Shown here: positions 33,463 through 45,411 of the stretch, piece after piece
How the letters are laid out: each line of letters starts with the position of its first letter
How positions within the stretch are numbered: position 1 is the stretch's first letter
Source of the DNA: Pseudofabraea citricarpa
Lineage: Eukaryota > Ascomycota > Leotiomycetes > Helotiales > Dermateaceae
Direction of reading: 5' to 3'
NCBI GenBank assembly: GCA_029641185.1
Contig: JAPWGK010000026.1
Location: 496,001 to 560,000 of the forward strand
DNA length: 64,000 nt
Made by a program: the position numbers and the translations under genes
The notes under the pieces: generated by a model
What the model saw: only the letters and a program-made list of their open reading frames with translations
What the model was told of the DNA's origin: nothing
Databases searched by the model: none

Positions 33463-34125
33463 TCATGACCTCTCTACCTCTGACTTTATGACTGTTGTCT
33501 TGCCCTTGAAATCCGACCATCTCATCACGCCAAATCTGCTCCAAGGATATAGAATATGGGTAGCCTTCCCTGTAATCAAGTTCATGCTTATGGGCCCATA
33601 GTTATTGCTATCGTTGCTCTGTTCTCTTGATCGGTTGTCTCCCTCTACCCACACGTGGCCTGCTGGAATTCTGACACTTGGGACAGGATATTGCGATCTA
33701 GTGATGACTTTATCGCCTGGGAGGGCAATGATACGTTTGACGACGCTTACGTCGGGGCTTTCAGGGCTCCTAAGTATTGGGAATTGAATTAGGAGACGTT
33801 CCAAGTTCAAGGTCAAGAGCAAGACGTACCATAATGTAACAATCATGCCGCGCTGAAGATTCTTCAAGGGATTCCATTTATTTACCCAAACAACATCAGG
33901 TATCATTGTCTCGTCGTAGCCTGTGTTGAAGTATGGGTACATGGACTTTCCATTGATTTTCGTAAGTTCGCCGACATGTTTATTGAAGAACATGACGACG
34001 GGTATCCATGTCGCGAATATGAACAGTGTATAGGAGAAATGTCCGACATCGCGCGAAAATGCACTGGATGAATATCCTCTTTTGAATTTCAATGCCGTTC
34101 TTATGGAGGCCATCGGGACCGACAA
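33463..34125 (-). CDS. IMP2: Mitochondrial inner membrane protease subunit 2
   Basis: Type I signal peptidase-like protease (S26) that removes sorting signals from proteins of the intermembrane space. Exons 33830-34125 and 33769-33463; the 60-bp intron (GTACGT to CTTAG) lies inside the conserved core, and its removal gives MIVTLWSPESPDVSVVKRII. The protein has 200 residues. A membrane anchor (SYTLFIFATWIPVVMFF, about 31-47) precedes the catalytic NGKSMYPYF (Ser61) and VVKRIIALPGD (Lys110). The later block GHVWVEGDN then DSNNYGPIS is typical of Imp2 rather than Imp1. The intron is a multiple of three and free of stops, so an unspliced reading stays open; the spliced product matches the family. 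Two start Met codons occur four residues apart. Confidence 0.9.
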   Translation of the reverse strand: MSVPMASIRTALKFKRGYSSSAFSRDVGHFSYTLFIFATWIPVVMFFNKHVGELTKINGKSMYPYFNTGYDETMIPDVVWVNKWNPLKNLQRGMIVTLWYVLLLTLNLERLLIQFPILRSPESPDVSVVKRIIALPGDKVITRSQYPVPSVRIPAGHVWVEGDNRSREQSNDSNNYGPISMNLITGKATHILYPWSRFGVMRWSDFKGKTTVIKSEVERS

Positions 34126-34650
34126 CTTGGTGTGTATGAAGGAACTTGAGATTTGATGGAGAGGACTCGGCTGAGGTCTAAAGTCGTAGCCTTGCCTTTG
34201 CCAAGCTTTGGATGGTGCACATCAACCTACTAGGGATGCAATTATTTGGCGCTACATCACTTCATAGCTGAAGCAGGTATTCAGCTTACTGTTAACATCG
34301 TATATTCTGCATTAATAAAACGCTTTCACGTGCCTATGCATCGATTAATAAAAATTTGTTCCAAAGAACGCAGGAAGTTTAGTTTACTAAAGGTATTACA
34401 TTACCGCTGATGCAACTCGAAACTGGTCACTAATTGCTTCAGCTGCGTACTACCCTACATTTCTTGGTGCACCATTTACTTCCAAAACATAGGGAAAATG
34501 TGATCTTTCATGACTTCATACATTTCACAGAAATAGGCTTCTGTTGCTAAAAGCTCTAGCCCTAATGTACGCCCGCAAATGCAATGGATGACCCCATGCC
34601 TACTTATTTAGGTGCTGACCAGAATGCTTTTGATTAACCCCAAAAAGGCT
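34126..34650. other. Intergenic: IMP2 promoter and eIF2-alpha 3' region
   Basis: About 525 bp, AT-rich, with no supported ORF, repeat or RNA gene. Confidence 0.4.
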
Positions 34651-35748
34651 TTACATAACCTCCACTGCGTTCTCGTCGCTCTCACTTTGACTCTCGTCGC
34701 CACTAACTTCAGCATTCTCTCTCTCTCGCTTCTCCATCAAAGCTTGCAGTTCTGCGTCATCATTCTCTGTGACAGCCTTGGGCTCCATCTTGACCACGCA
34801 ATGCCCTCCAGCTGCCTCGATGTTTTTCCGAATATCAATAATAGCTGCCTCGAGGACCGCAATGCCGGTGTGCTTCTCCAAACATGTACTGGTCAAGACG
34901 TACAGAGGTGGTGAAACAAGCTTGACCTTGACCTGGTTCTCTGGGGTGTTTCTAGCCTCGGCCGTTCTCAAAGCCGTCTTCACAGCATCGATTCCTTCGT
35001 ATCCAAAGCAAGTAACTTCCACATCGGCTCTGACTTTGGTGGGTTGGGGTGTAAGACGCTTGCCAATGTATGACTTTAACTCTTCGGCCACGACTTCAGT
35101 GGGGAAAGAAATATCTTGCCAGACATCGGTGTTTCTATAGAAATTAGCTTTGTTAGGCGTTATTGTGAGAGGCTCCATACGTTATTGAAAGCTTGAAGGC
35201 GTCCACAGAGTGTCCGTATTTCTTGTTGAGGGGCCAAGCAATGCGCTCGTATAATTCCTCAATGGGCGTTGATGTCTTCTCGGCAACATGTCGCATAATC
35301 GAGTGCACCATCTTGCTCTTGTTGTATCGTTCTTCACACTTGATAATGTCCTCGGGTGAGACTCGTCGCTTTGAAAGATCAATATAACCTTGGGAAAATT
35401 CCATCAGCATCTGGGCAAGTAAAAGATTCTACCGCATGTAGGTCTTGCCTTACCCTTCTCCTTGTCTACTCTGAGCACCACAACCACCTCATTACGGCCA
35501 ACACGAATCAATTTTTGGATACTTCGAATACGACGTCTTGAAAGTTCGGAAAGCAGAATCATGCCGTCGATGTTATCATATTCCAGAAGCTTTACATAGG
35601 CTCCCATCTCAGCGATCTAGAATAACGATGATGTCAGCCACAGTACAGCATGCGCGCAAATCATCCCTACCTGTTTAACATTGACCATCACAAAGCTATC
35701 GATCTCCGGGAACTTCTCCTCATAGAAGCGGCAATTTGTCAAAGACAT
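34651..35748 (-). CDS. SUI2: Translation initiation factor eIF2 subunit alpha
   Basis: Alpha subunit of the eIF2 GTPase that brings initiator tRNA to the 40S ribosome. Four exons: 35671-35748, 35454-35616, 35181-35388 and 34651-35134; introns of 54, 65 and 46 bp; 310 residues. The S1 domain ([20 protein letters not shown]) contains the regulatory loop [11 protein letters not shown]; its Ser52 (Ser51 without the initiator Met) is the Gcn2-type kinase target. The helical domain ([20 protein letters not shown]) and the C-terminal alpha/beta domain (residues about 185-280) follow. The tail is acidic and Glu/Ser-rich, as in other fungi. Yeast Sui2 is 304 residues. It is divergently transcribed from NTE1, with 419 bp between start codons. 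Confidence 0.96.
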
Positions 35749-36167
35749 GATTGCAGGTTTGGCGCGGCTGAGCGCGTAGGGATTAGGATAGGTTTCGGGC
35801 GCTTCTTCGCTAATCTGTATGTTTGGAGACTGCGCTGCGTTATGGTTTGTTTGTCAAGTCTTCTTGTAATCGTGGTGCGAGTTGCGTCGGTGGATTGTGC
35901 CCCTCTCAAGAGTCATGAGTGTAAAATCGTTTGGCTTTCAGAATCAGGTCGGTGGGATGCCCGGGCCGACTATTAGTCCGTGAAATGTCAAAGCTTCCGG
36001 GTTCACAGGCCGAGCTTGTGACTTTCAACAACAACTTCCAAGGTTCTTTTTAGGACGTTTCTGTCAACTTCAAGCACCTTCCAATATCTGTTAGGGACAC
36101 AACTTCCACACACAATGATCAAACGGTGACATTGCTTTGCTCTGGCAGCACTACCTACTTCGGCATA
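35749..36167. promoter_or_regulatory. Divergent promoter region of SUI2 and NTE1
   Basis: 419 bp between start codons. A short out-of-frame ATG (ATGATCAAACGGTGA at 36115) lies about 50 bp upstream of the NTE1 start and would be a four-codon upstream ORF if it is in the transcript. Confidence 0.45.
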
Positions 36168-39100
36168 ATGGACACGCTTCCCACGGTAGTCGAGAGCTCG
36201 ACAAGCTCGACGATTGCAACGATGATATCCACAAGTTCTCTAGCTACAGCCGCGCTGACAACAAAGGAGACACCGCCCTCCAGATCATGGATTGGCGCAT
36301 TTGGAGGGATGCTTCTCTTTCTTATCAAAGTGATCCCAGGAATTCTATATTGGCTTGTTACTTTTACAACCATCACGATGCCAACTTTTCTGTTCACCTT
36401 GTTCTCCACAAGCTTGACCTTTACCATGAATGCAACTACACTGTAGGACTCTAGACCACATATTCTATGTTCGATTGACTAATTGGAGGCTGCAGCATGT
36501 TGATCATGGTTGCTCTAGTATCAACTGTAAGCTGGTTTGTTCGATACCGATTCCTTAACATGTATGCACGACTACCGCCGGAACCTCAAAGAAAAGAGCC
36601 TCAGATTGACTTGTATCCGGATACACAAGAAGAAGGCACAAAATCTGGGTTGTCAAATTACTTGGATGAATTCCTTAGTGCCATAAAGGTCTTCGGTTAT
36701 CTAGAGAGGCCAGTTTTTCATGAGCTTACCAGAAGTATGCAAACAAGGAAACTGATAGCCGGTGAAACCATGAATTTGGAGGAGGAGAAAGGCTTTTGTT
36801 TGGTAGTGGATGGGCTTGTGGAAATCTTTGTGAAATCAGCAAGGGAAAACAGAGGCTCCGACTCGGAACCTTACGTGCATGATCCCGATCATAGTTCGGA
36901 TTCTGATAGTGGTGGGAATCGTGGAAGTGGGCATCAAGGTTACCAGTTGTTGACTGAAGTCAAGAATGGGGCTCCGATGTCCTCTTTATTTTCCATCCTT
37001 TCCCTATTCACAGAGGATGTCAAACTTCGAAGTACGGAAGACGATGAGTATGAGTCGGGTGCATCAAGTGCAGGATATATGCCGCAAAGATTCCCATCAA
37101 ATGCAGGATTCACTCAGAGCCATGATACACCACCGTCATTACCCACGAGTCCGATATACGGTGCACCGAGTAACAACGGAGAATCAAGGCCACGTGGTCG
37201 TCGATCTTCGGTCATGGCAAGTTCAACAGCAGGCGGGACTCTACCTCGAGTGCCTCCGCTGTCTCTCGATTCATCTGCTGGCGAACCCAAGAAACGGCCA
37301 CTACCTCGCAGGGCAAAGACAAATTCTGTGCACCCAGATATTGTAGCCCGAGCTACGGTTGATACAACTATTGCTGTCATTCCAGCAACTGCGTTTCGCC
37401 GTCTTACTCGAGTCTATCCAAAGGCCACTGCCCATATTGTACAAGTCATTTTGACAAGGCTCCAACGAGTGACCCTTGCAACGGGACACTCATATCTTGG
37501 TTTAACGAGTGAGGTACTTCGAACTGAGAAGCATATGAACAAGTACACAACCTACGAACTACCTAACTTCCTACGAGGTGATGCTCTGGAGAGGCTGAAG
37601 GAGAAGTTTAAACGCGAAAAGGAAAGAATAGGTGCAGATGAGGGTACGAAAGGAATTGCATTACACAATATCAATGCTGGCCGCAGGCGGAGATCAAGTG
37701 CTGGCCTTCGTAAAGAAGCAACAATGCAAGCATTTTCATCCAAAAATTCTACAAATAGTTCACCTGCACCTCACGAGGCCGGTGTTAGCCCGAGTCCTGG
37801 TGATCTTCTTACGAACATCCAAATGTCTAGATCCGGTGGCAGACGAAACACGCCTAACACAAGTACCGGAGCAGCCTTCAGTCAGGCATGGCAAGGTCCA
37901 GAAGTGTGGCAACATGATAATACAAGCCCTTTAGCCCAAAGAACGTTCAACCCATTTGCTACACCAGTACCCCCTCGAGCTACTCTCCATAGACAGGAAT
38001 CAGTCGACGAAGATAGTATGTTCCGCGCATCAATTCTAGAATGTGTGTTCAAGGCTATTGGCTTGACCAATGCTAATAATGCTCTACGAATGTCCGATTC
38101 TGTAGAAGCTTCGCCGAGACTTGTATCCTATGACCAGAGACGGCAAAAGGCAGTCTTCAGCAGCAATGCATTTGGCTTCATCGACCCTTACGAGGGGTCA
38201 GCCGACGGTGATACCGAATCAATGACGTCTGGTGGTGTCAGTTTAGGCGGGGTCCCAAGCACCAGAGGTCTTGCAAACGAGTTGAAAGATGATATGGAGA
38301 TTGTTTATTTTTCCAAGGGCTCTGTGCTGGTTGAGCAGGGTGAACGGAATCCCGGTCTTTATTACGTGATTGACGGTTTCCTGGATGTGAGTGTCCCGGC
38401 AGAAGAAGGTTCAGACTCTACTGTGCTGGGCCAGTCTCACAAGTCAGCACCAAGCAGACATATGCAAGATACATTAGCACCACTCGCCCGCACTAAAACA
38501 GGTTCCTCCCAGGCATCTGGGCCCTCTGGTGGATCGAAAAGGCCCGAGAGCCGGAAACGTAAGCCAGTTGGTCGCCGCAGCCTAGCTTTGATAAAGCCTG
38601 GCGGGATTGCAGGTTATATCGGCACCATATCATCTTATCGTTCATTCATTGACGTTGTTGCGAAGACTGATGTCTATGTCGGCTTTCTGCCTCGATCTTC
38701 CTTGGAGAGAATTGTAGAAAAGTATCCGGTGGTACTGCTAACGATGGCAAAACGTTTGACAAGCTTGTTACCTAGACTTTTGCTACACATAGATTTTGCC
38801 TTAGAATGGGTTCAAGTTAGTGCTGGACAAGTTGTTTACCATCAAGGAGACGATAGTGATGCCATTTATATTGTGCTGAATGGTCGCTTACGACTTGTTC
38901 TGAACAATGATGAAGCCGGGATGAAGGTGGTTGGAGAGTATGGACAGGGAGAGAGCGTGGGCGAGCTTGAGGTAATGACTGAATCTGTACGACCTGCTAC
39001 GCTTCACGCAATTCGAGACACGGAACTTGCAAAGTTCCCCAAGACTCTTTTCAACAGTCTTGCGCAAGAACATCCGGGTATCACAATCAAGATCTCAAAA

Positions 39101-40987
39101 ATAATTGCATCTAGAATGAGAGCCCTGGTTGAAGACCCAGTCTTTGTTCAAGGAACAGATAAGACAACAGGTGCAACAAATAACAAAGTCTCTTCAACCG
39201 TCAATTTGAGAACCGTTGCGATTCTCCCGGTCACGGCAGGTGTACCAGTTGTTGAGTTTGGAAGCCGACTCATGAATGCCCTCTCTCAAATCGGTACCCC
39301 AAATGGAGTAACGTCGTTGAATCATGCTGCAATACTTAATCATTTGGGCAGGCACGCCTTTAGCCGCATGGGCAAATTAAAGCTTGCCCAGTACTTGGCC
39401 GATCTTGAGGAGAAGTATGGGCTTGTTCTATATATTGCTGGTATGTCAACCTTACTTTCTTTTCCTCCTACCTTGGCAGATGATGATTATCTTTTTAACC
39501 CCGAGATCTTCAATGAAGACCAAAACAACAACAACTCTAATTTTTTCCTGATTGCCATCACAAAAGAAAATCCGTTTCCATTTTTACGATCTTGTAAACG
39601 GTCACTAACAAGATCAACGATAGATACAAATGTAAACTCCCCATGGACACAGACTTGTATTAGCCAAGCAGATTCTATTTTACTAGTTGGTCTTGCTGAA
39701 GGGTCTCCTGCGATTGGAGAATATGAACGTTTCCTTTTGGGGATGAAGACAACAGCGAGAAAAGAACTAGTTCTCTTGCATGCCGATCGTTTCTCTCCCC
39801 CTGGTCTAACGCGTTCTTGGCTCCGAAATCGTGTTTGGATCAATGGTGGACACCATCATGTCCAGATGGCTTTCAGGCCAAACTCAGTCCCGGTCCATGC
39901 TCAAGCAACCCGATTCGGCAAGGCTATAAAGCAACGGGTTCAAGTTCTGCAAGCGGAGATACAGAAATATACTTCGCGTAAAGTTCGTCAGACTCCACTT
40001 TATTCTGCTGAAACTCCCTTCAAAGGTGACTTTCACAGGATTGCCAGACGGCTTGTAGGAAAGTCAATTGGTCTAGTGCTTGGTGGCGGAGGTGCTCGTG
40101 GCATTGCTCATGTTGGTATTATCAAGGCAATCGAAGAAGCTGGGATCCCAATTGACATTGTCGGTGGCACATCAATTGGCTCGTTTATCGGAGCGCTTTA
40201 TGCACGAGACGCAGACGTGGTGCCAATGTACGGTCGGGCGAAGAAGTTTGCCGGTCGTATGGCAAGCATGTGGCGGTTTGCGTTAGACCTCACGTATCCG
40301 TCGGCTTCTTACACAACCGGCCACGAATTCAACCGTGGTATCTTCAAGACTTTTGGTAACACTCAGATCGAAGATTTTTGGTTGGAATTCTACTGCAACA
40401 CTACAAATATCAGCAAGAGCCGTTCTGAGATCCATACCAGTGGGTATGCTTGGCGGTATGTGAGGGCTTCCATGTCTCTTGCTGGCTTGCTACCTCCGCT
40501 TTGTGACGAGGGCAGTATGTTGCTGGACGGAGGTTATATTGATAATCTGACTGTTCCGCATATGAAGTCATTAGGTGCCGATGTCATCTTCGCAGTTGAC
40601 GTTGGAAGTCTCGATGACGACACACCACAGACTTTTGGAGACTCACTCTCTGGGTTCTGGGCTTTCGCAAATCGCTGGAACCCTTTCTCGGCATATCCAA
40701 ACCCACCCACGCTGGCTGAAATCCAAGCTCGGCTCGCATATGTCTCAAGTGTAGATGCCCTAGAGAGAGCAAAGATCACCCCGGGTTGTCTTTACATGAG
40801 ACCGCCTATTGATGATTATGGTACCCTCGACTTTGGGAAGTTCGACGAGATCTATCAGGTCGGTTACAAGTATGGACAGGAGTTTTTAGAAAAGATGCGG
40901 GCCGACGGGGTCCTCCCCCTTGTAGATGAAACAGATGAGAAGAAGGCGCTCAGAAGGACGATGGCTCCTCGCAGAGCAAGCATTTAG
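36168..40987 (+). CDS. NTE1: Lysophospholipase NTE1 (neuropathy target esterase family)
   Basis: ER-membrane phospholipase B-type enzyme that deacylates phosphatidylcholine. Exons: 36168-36442, 36496-39440 and 39624-40987; introns of 53 and 183 bp; 1527 residues, the usual fungal size. The first join gives [20 protein letters not shown] within the second membrane segment; the second gives [20 protein letters not shown]. Two or three cyclic-nucleotide-binding-like domains follow (e.g. [20 protein letters not shown] and [20 protein letters not shown]). The patatin domain has the GGGGARG oxyanion loop (about residue 1226), the nucleophile elbow GGTSIGS (Ser about 1257) and the DGG dyad Asp (about 1375). 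The 183-bp intron is in frame and has no stop, so an unspliced gene reads 61 residues longer; that insert is Asn/Phe-rich and unlike family members. The start is the first ATG in the exon-1 frame. Confidence 0.95.
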
Positions 40988-41705
40988 ATTCTACCCAAAT
41001 AACGGCGTTGTGGGCGTGGGAATGGGGAATGGCTGGGCGGTAGCATATTTGGCGTACAGGGGAGAACACGATACCCATACAAGCACTGCACGAAAAGATG
41101 AAAATGGAATGAATGTAAATGAATTTGCGGCAAGCTCCTGGCTGCAGTGTTACACGTCGTTTGCAGCTCAAAGATGTTTCGATGTTTCTGGCATCTCACT
41201 ACTCCAAGGATGCAAGGCGATGGAAACGAGGTTCGGCAATGCACATGAATCTGCAGCAACCCATGAACTGCAACCGCACTCCCACTTACTCTGCTCTGCC
41301 TGTGATGTGTGTATATGTATATGTATGTATATAAGCAGTAGACTATCTACAGTTGTATAATTGACAACTCTATCTTTGCTCTCCCATGTACTCAACATGT
41401 CGCTTCACAGATGCCTCTCTGCAAGTCTGCCGCCGAATCCCGACGCAGAATTGACGTCGGACACTTCCGTGCTCGCCTGGTCTTCCCTAATGTGGGCAAA
41501 ACCACCACGGGGAAGCATCACGTGCTCCTCTACCTGTTTGTTGAAGAAAGCTGTTGCTCCACTGACTTTTGTTCCATACAATCCTATCGTGCCTAGTCTC
41601 AGTTCCTCCCTCCTCCGTATCGTATTCAATCTTGTTCGACGTGTTGCATACATCGTTCCCTGGAGATCTCGGAGCAGTGGTGGGGACATCGCCAAGAGAG
41701 TGATC
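40988..41705. other. Intergenic: NTE1 3' region and guanine deaminase upstream region
   Basis: About 720 bp between two plus-strand genes. From 41397 to 41705 it is open in the frame of guanine deaminase, with an ATG at 41397 (see findings). A TATATA/TGTATATG-rich stretch occurs at about 41310-41335 and could position transcription. Confidence 0.45.
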
Positions 41706-43152
41706 ATGGGCTCTTCCGAAGAGGGCACAAGATGTCTTTATGTAGGTACTTTTATCCACAGCAAAAGCCTCGACGAGCTGGAGTATCTACATGACACGGC
41801 TGTGTGTGTAGACGAGAAGGGGGTCATTGTGGCACTCGAAGCGAAGTGTGATGTCGCCCGAGCAAAGGAGACACTCTTCCCACAAATCGGCTGGTCCGCA
41901 GACAGCGTCAACATCAGCACCGCTGAACCTGGACAATTCTTCTTCCCCGGCTTCATAGGTAGATTTCCATCGTCTGAGCCCACTTTGAGGATCCTGTGCT
42001 GATGCGGCTGCTCCAGATACACACATCCATGCCTCGCAGTACCCCAACGCTGGCATCTTTGGCAAGACGACTCTCCTAGATTGGTTGAACAAGTACACGT
42101 TCCCTCTCGAGGCAAGTCTGTCCGATGTCAAGAAAGCCAGAAGCGTGTATACGCGTGTGATTCAGCGGACGCTCTCACACGGTACCACGACGGCAGCTTA
42201 TTACGCAACCATCTCTGTTCCATCCACCAACCTGCTCGCCGACCTGTGTCTCTCGCACGGCCAAAGAGCATTCATCGGTCGAGTATGCATGGACACGCAT
42301 CTCCAGCCAGATTACTACCGCGACGAGTCAGCCGAGTCGTCTCTGGCTGCTACCGAAGCTACCATTGCACATATCAACAGCATCGACGCTTCGCACGCGC
42401 TGGTATGCCCCATCATCACACCACGCTTCGCACCGAGCTGCAGCAGCGCGCTGATGCACAGCCTGGGCGCGCTACAAAAGGCGACGAACCTGCCCATCCA
42501 GACGCACGTGTCGGAGAACAAGAACGAGATCGCCCTCGTCAAGGAGCTCTTCCCGGACTACGCTTCCTACACGGATGTCTACGACGGCCACGGCCTGCTG
42601 GGCCCCAAGACGATCCTCGCACACGCCGTGCACATCTCGGACCACGAAGCCGACCTGATTAAGCAGCGCCGCTCCAAGATCAGCCACTGCCCGGCCAGCA
42701 ACTCGGCCATCACCTCCGGCACGGCTAAGGTCCGCTGGCTGCTGCAGAAGGGCATCGAGGTCGGCTTGGGTACCGACATGAGTGGCGGCTACAGCCCGAG
42801 CATTCTCGAAGCCGTGCGCCAGGCGCTGCTCGTGTCTCGTCACGTCGCCATGTCTGGCGACGATGCCGCCAAGCTCAGCATCGAGGAGGTCCTGTATCTA
42901 GCGACGCGCGGCGGTGCGCAGGTCGTCGATCTCGCCGCGAGCATTGGCGGCTTCGCTGTCGGCATGCAGTTCGATGCCCAGCTCATCGATCTGGGAACCG
43001 TGGCTGACGATCCCGATATGTGCGGTGGCGCTGTCGATATCTTCGGCTGGGAGGATTGGGAGGAGAAAGTAGCCAAGTGGGTTTTCAATGGCGATGATCG
43101 GAATGTGAAGAGGGTCTGGGTGAGGGGGAGATGTGTGCATGAGAGGAAATGA
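41706..43152 (+). CDS. GUD1: Guanine deaminase
   Basis: Zinc amidohydrolase converting guanine to xanthine in purine catabolism. Exons 41706-41958 and 42017-43152 (58-bp intron GTAGAT to CTCCAG); 462 residues. The join restores FFFPGFIDTHIHASQYPNAG, containing the metal-binding HxH. Other active-site blocks are THVSENKNEI (third His), TILAHAVHI and GLGTDMSGGYSPSI (metal Asp and substrate loop). I chose the ATG at 41706 because MGSSEEGTRCLYVGTFIHSK matches the usual start of fungal homologues. An in-frame ATG at 41397 would add 103 residues. Yeast Gud1 is 489 residues, so the shorter form is of normal length. Codon use is strongly GC3-biased in the second half of exon 2 compared with its neighbours. 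Confidence 0.93.
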
Positions 43153-43680
43153 GGTGGGTTGAGGGAGTGGAAATTACCAAGTGGGAGAAAGAATGAAAAA
43201 AGATGGATTGGGTGGATGGATGGATGGATAGGTGGACGGGTTATGCCAGGCATTCTCTGCGTGGCCAGTTGGCTTTTTCTTACGGAGGGGAGGCGGGCAC
43301 TGTGCATGAGTGGAGTTCTTTTTCTCTTCTTCAAGGTTGCATAAATAGGTACAGGTCTCTAGATGGTACGAGATGGGCTGGAATACAGTGATAGAATGAT
43401 TTTCATGCATCCAGAGGATTTTTCCCGTGCCATAACATTAAAACTAAAATTAGTGATAGTAGGTCTGGTCATGAAACTGTCAGAAAGCCGCAGGTGTTGA
43501 ACCGTCTCAACTGAATGGCATTTTTTGTGTGTAGATATCCAAACTACCCCAAGGTTTCTATTCAGCTGGCATCCCAACTATCGATCCATTGAACCAGCCG
43601 GCTTATGTTATCTGTACTCTCTTTTGGCACTTTTCCCCCCTTCTTAATCTCTTTGAACATCTCATCATAGTTTGCACCAT
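43153..43680. other. Convergent intergenic region with a GGAT microsatellite
   Basis: About 530 bp between the ends of guanine deaminase and CAB2. A short GGAT repeat (about four units) lies at 43213-43229. Nothing else is supported. Confidence 0.5.
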
Positions 43681-44979
43681 TCACAGATCTCGCTTGCCTT
43701 GGTTGTTGATATATTTAGTGTGTAACTCCTCGACGGCAGGAATGATCAAGCTCTCAATCTCGGTCTCGGGCTCGCCTTCCGGGAGCTCTTTCGGGTCCAG
43801 AGGCTTCTCGCTTGTATGCCCATTGTTTCCGTCGCCAACCACAGCATCTGTTTCATGCTCGCTAATGGTCTTGCTCCTCCGGCTCCTCGCTACTCTGATC
43901 CATCGGTCGGGCTGCCCGGGGGTGACGAACACCACCTCCCATTTTCTCGTTGATAAAAGGTTGCCGATCACCAAGTGATGCTGGTAACGGTCGAGTGAGT
44001 ACTTGGCCTTGGAGATGAGGATTTCCGGGTCGGTTTCTAGCTTGAATGAAACGATCATTCCTTCGGGTGCCCATCCATCGACGAGGTTCTTGAGGAATTT
44101 CGGCACCGGGTCTAAATCGACAATCAGGCGCTTGCTTCTTGGGACGGCTGGTGACGAGTCAAAGTTGTCAAAGACTTCCTCTTCCTCCTTCTCTTTCGGG
44201 TCCTTATCTGTGGCATTAGTGGATTGGATCTTGTGCTCGACCATACGCTCGGGCGGCACAAAGAAATCCGACACTGCTGCTGCGAGATACAAAAGACCTT
44301 GGGTGCCTAAGGGACGCATCAACTGGGAAATTGATCTCAGCACGAACAAGTAATCGTTGATCGTAGTAAATGGCAGAGTCAGCAACAAATTCTTCTCCTT
44401 AGCCGAGTTATACTGGCGTAAGACCTTGAGCATCTTCTCCTGATATTGACTGTTGGCAACCACGCTCCCATTGGAACCCTCGTGGAGAAAGTCCAGGAAG
44501 CAATCGGTCGCATGGCTGTAATGACGCGAGTATGGTAGCAGACTAAATTGGCGATGCAGGAATATCACGGCATATCCAGATTCGAGAAAGTACTCGGCCG
44601 ATGTTGCTCCTCGCGTTCCGGCGCTGAAGTTGTCTATGAATCGCACCGTCTGCCTCTCCAAAGGGACTGTGGTTCCACCAGAAGTCACCAACACTACGCG
44701 CCTGCCCGCAGCCGCATGGTGGTCGATGAAGTCCTTTGCTAATAACGAATGCTTCTCGAGAGTCGCCGGGGCTGGGTTGACATCAAAGTAACCACTCTCC
44801 TGTCGCGCAAGATCAGGGTTTGAAGTGGCCGACGACATTGCAGCTTCGGAGGAGTCTGAGAAGATGGAGGACACAGGTGATGCTGGCCTCGAGTCTGGTA
44901 GTTTAAAGGAGAGCGTGAAGCTATGGCTCGAGGTCTTGTCGGTCGGTCCGATATGGTCCCGTAGTGTCTGTGAAGCCAT
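43681..44979 (-). CDS. CAB2: Phosphopantothenate-cysteine ligase
   Basis: Second step of coenzyme A synthesis: joins cysteine to 4'-phosphopantothenate. Single exon, 432 residues from the ATG at 44979. The DFP/CoaB-like fold begins with VVLVTSGGTTVPLERQTVRF and IDNFSAGTRG, the nucleotide-binding signature of eukaryotic PPCS. LLYLAAAVSDFFVPPERM and GMIVSFKLETDPEILISKAK are the other conserved blocks. NLLSTRKWEVVFVTPG closes the core. Fungal-specific insertions are an acidic segment (KDPKEKEEEEVFDNF) and the Ser-rich N-terminal 80 residues. A second Met at residue 29 is possible as an alternative start. The sequence just upstream of the ATG contains GTAAGT at about 45041, so a 5' UTR intron is possible. 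Confidence 0.94.
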   Translation of the reverse strand: MASQTLRDHIGPTDKTSSHSFTLSFKLPDSRPASPVSSIFSDSSEAAMSSATSNPDLARQESGYFDVNPAPATLEKHSLLAKDFIDHHAAAGRRVVLVTSGGTTVPLERQTVRFIDNFSAGTRGATSAEYFLESGYAVIFLHRQFSLLPYSRHYSHATDCFLDFLHEGSNGSVVANSQYQEKMLKVLRQYNSAKEKNLLLTLPFTTINDYLFVLRSISQLMRPLGTQGLLYLAAAVSDFFVPPERMVEHKIQSTNATDKDPKEKEEEEVFDNFDSSPAVPRSKRLIVDLDPVPKFLKNLVDGWAPEGMIVSFKLETDPEILISKAKYSLDRYQHHLVIGNLLSTRKWEVVFVTPGQPDRWIRVARSRRSKTISEHETDAVVGDGNNGHTSEKPLDPKELPEGEPETEIESLIIPAVEELHTKYINNQGKRDL

Positions 44980-45384
44980 ACTCTTAGAATCTTTCTGAAT
45001 GATTGAAAACGGCCCTAGGTGTGCGGGCAGTTTCAACTTACCTTATGAGTTCATTGGCACCCCGCGATGGATGAAGGATCGGAGTGGTTCGGTGGTATGG
45101 AGCCTCGGTCAAGCAACGGTTATCTGGCGGCAAAAGATCAATGGCCGCAAAGTCAGCTGGGGGTAAGATCTGGCGCCGATCTATCGTCGCACAGCACGCA
45201 CCGTCAGTCAGATAGACATGTAGAAGCTGTCGCGTAGCGCGGATGACTGGTTTTCGTATGTTCTGCTGCTGGTGCTGGGAGAGCTGTGAGCTGTGAGCTG
45301 TGCCTGTGCCTGTGCCTTGCCTGTGCCGGTGCTCGGAAGGTCCCTGACGCTCTGGAGGGGCAGAAATGCAGAAATGGGCAACAA

Positions 45385-45411
45385 GGAGGGGAGGGGAGGG
45401 GAGGGGAGGGG
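45385..45411 (+). repeat. GAGGG pentanucleotide repeat (G-quadruplex-type)
   Basis: Five consecutive GAGGG units after an initial GGAGGG, giving five runs of G separated by single A residues. It lies about 410 bp upstream of the CAB2 start codon. Confidence 0.9.

Noticed and set aside
42081..42843. Long overlapping ORFs on both strands within guanine deaminase
   Set aside because: They arise from the strong GC bias at third codon positions of the true frame.
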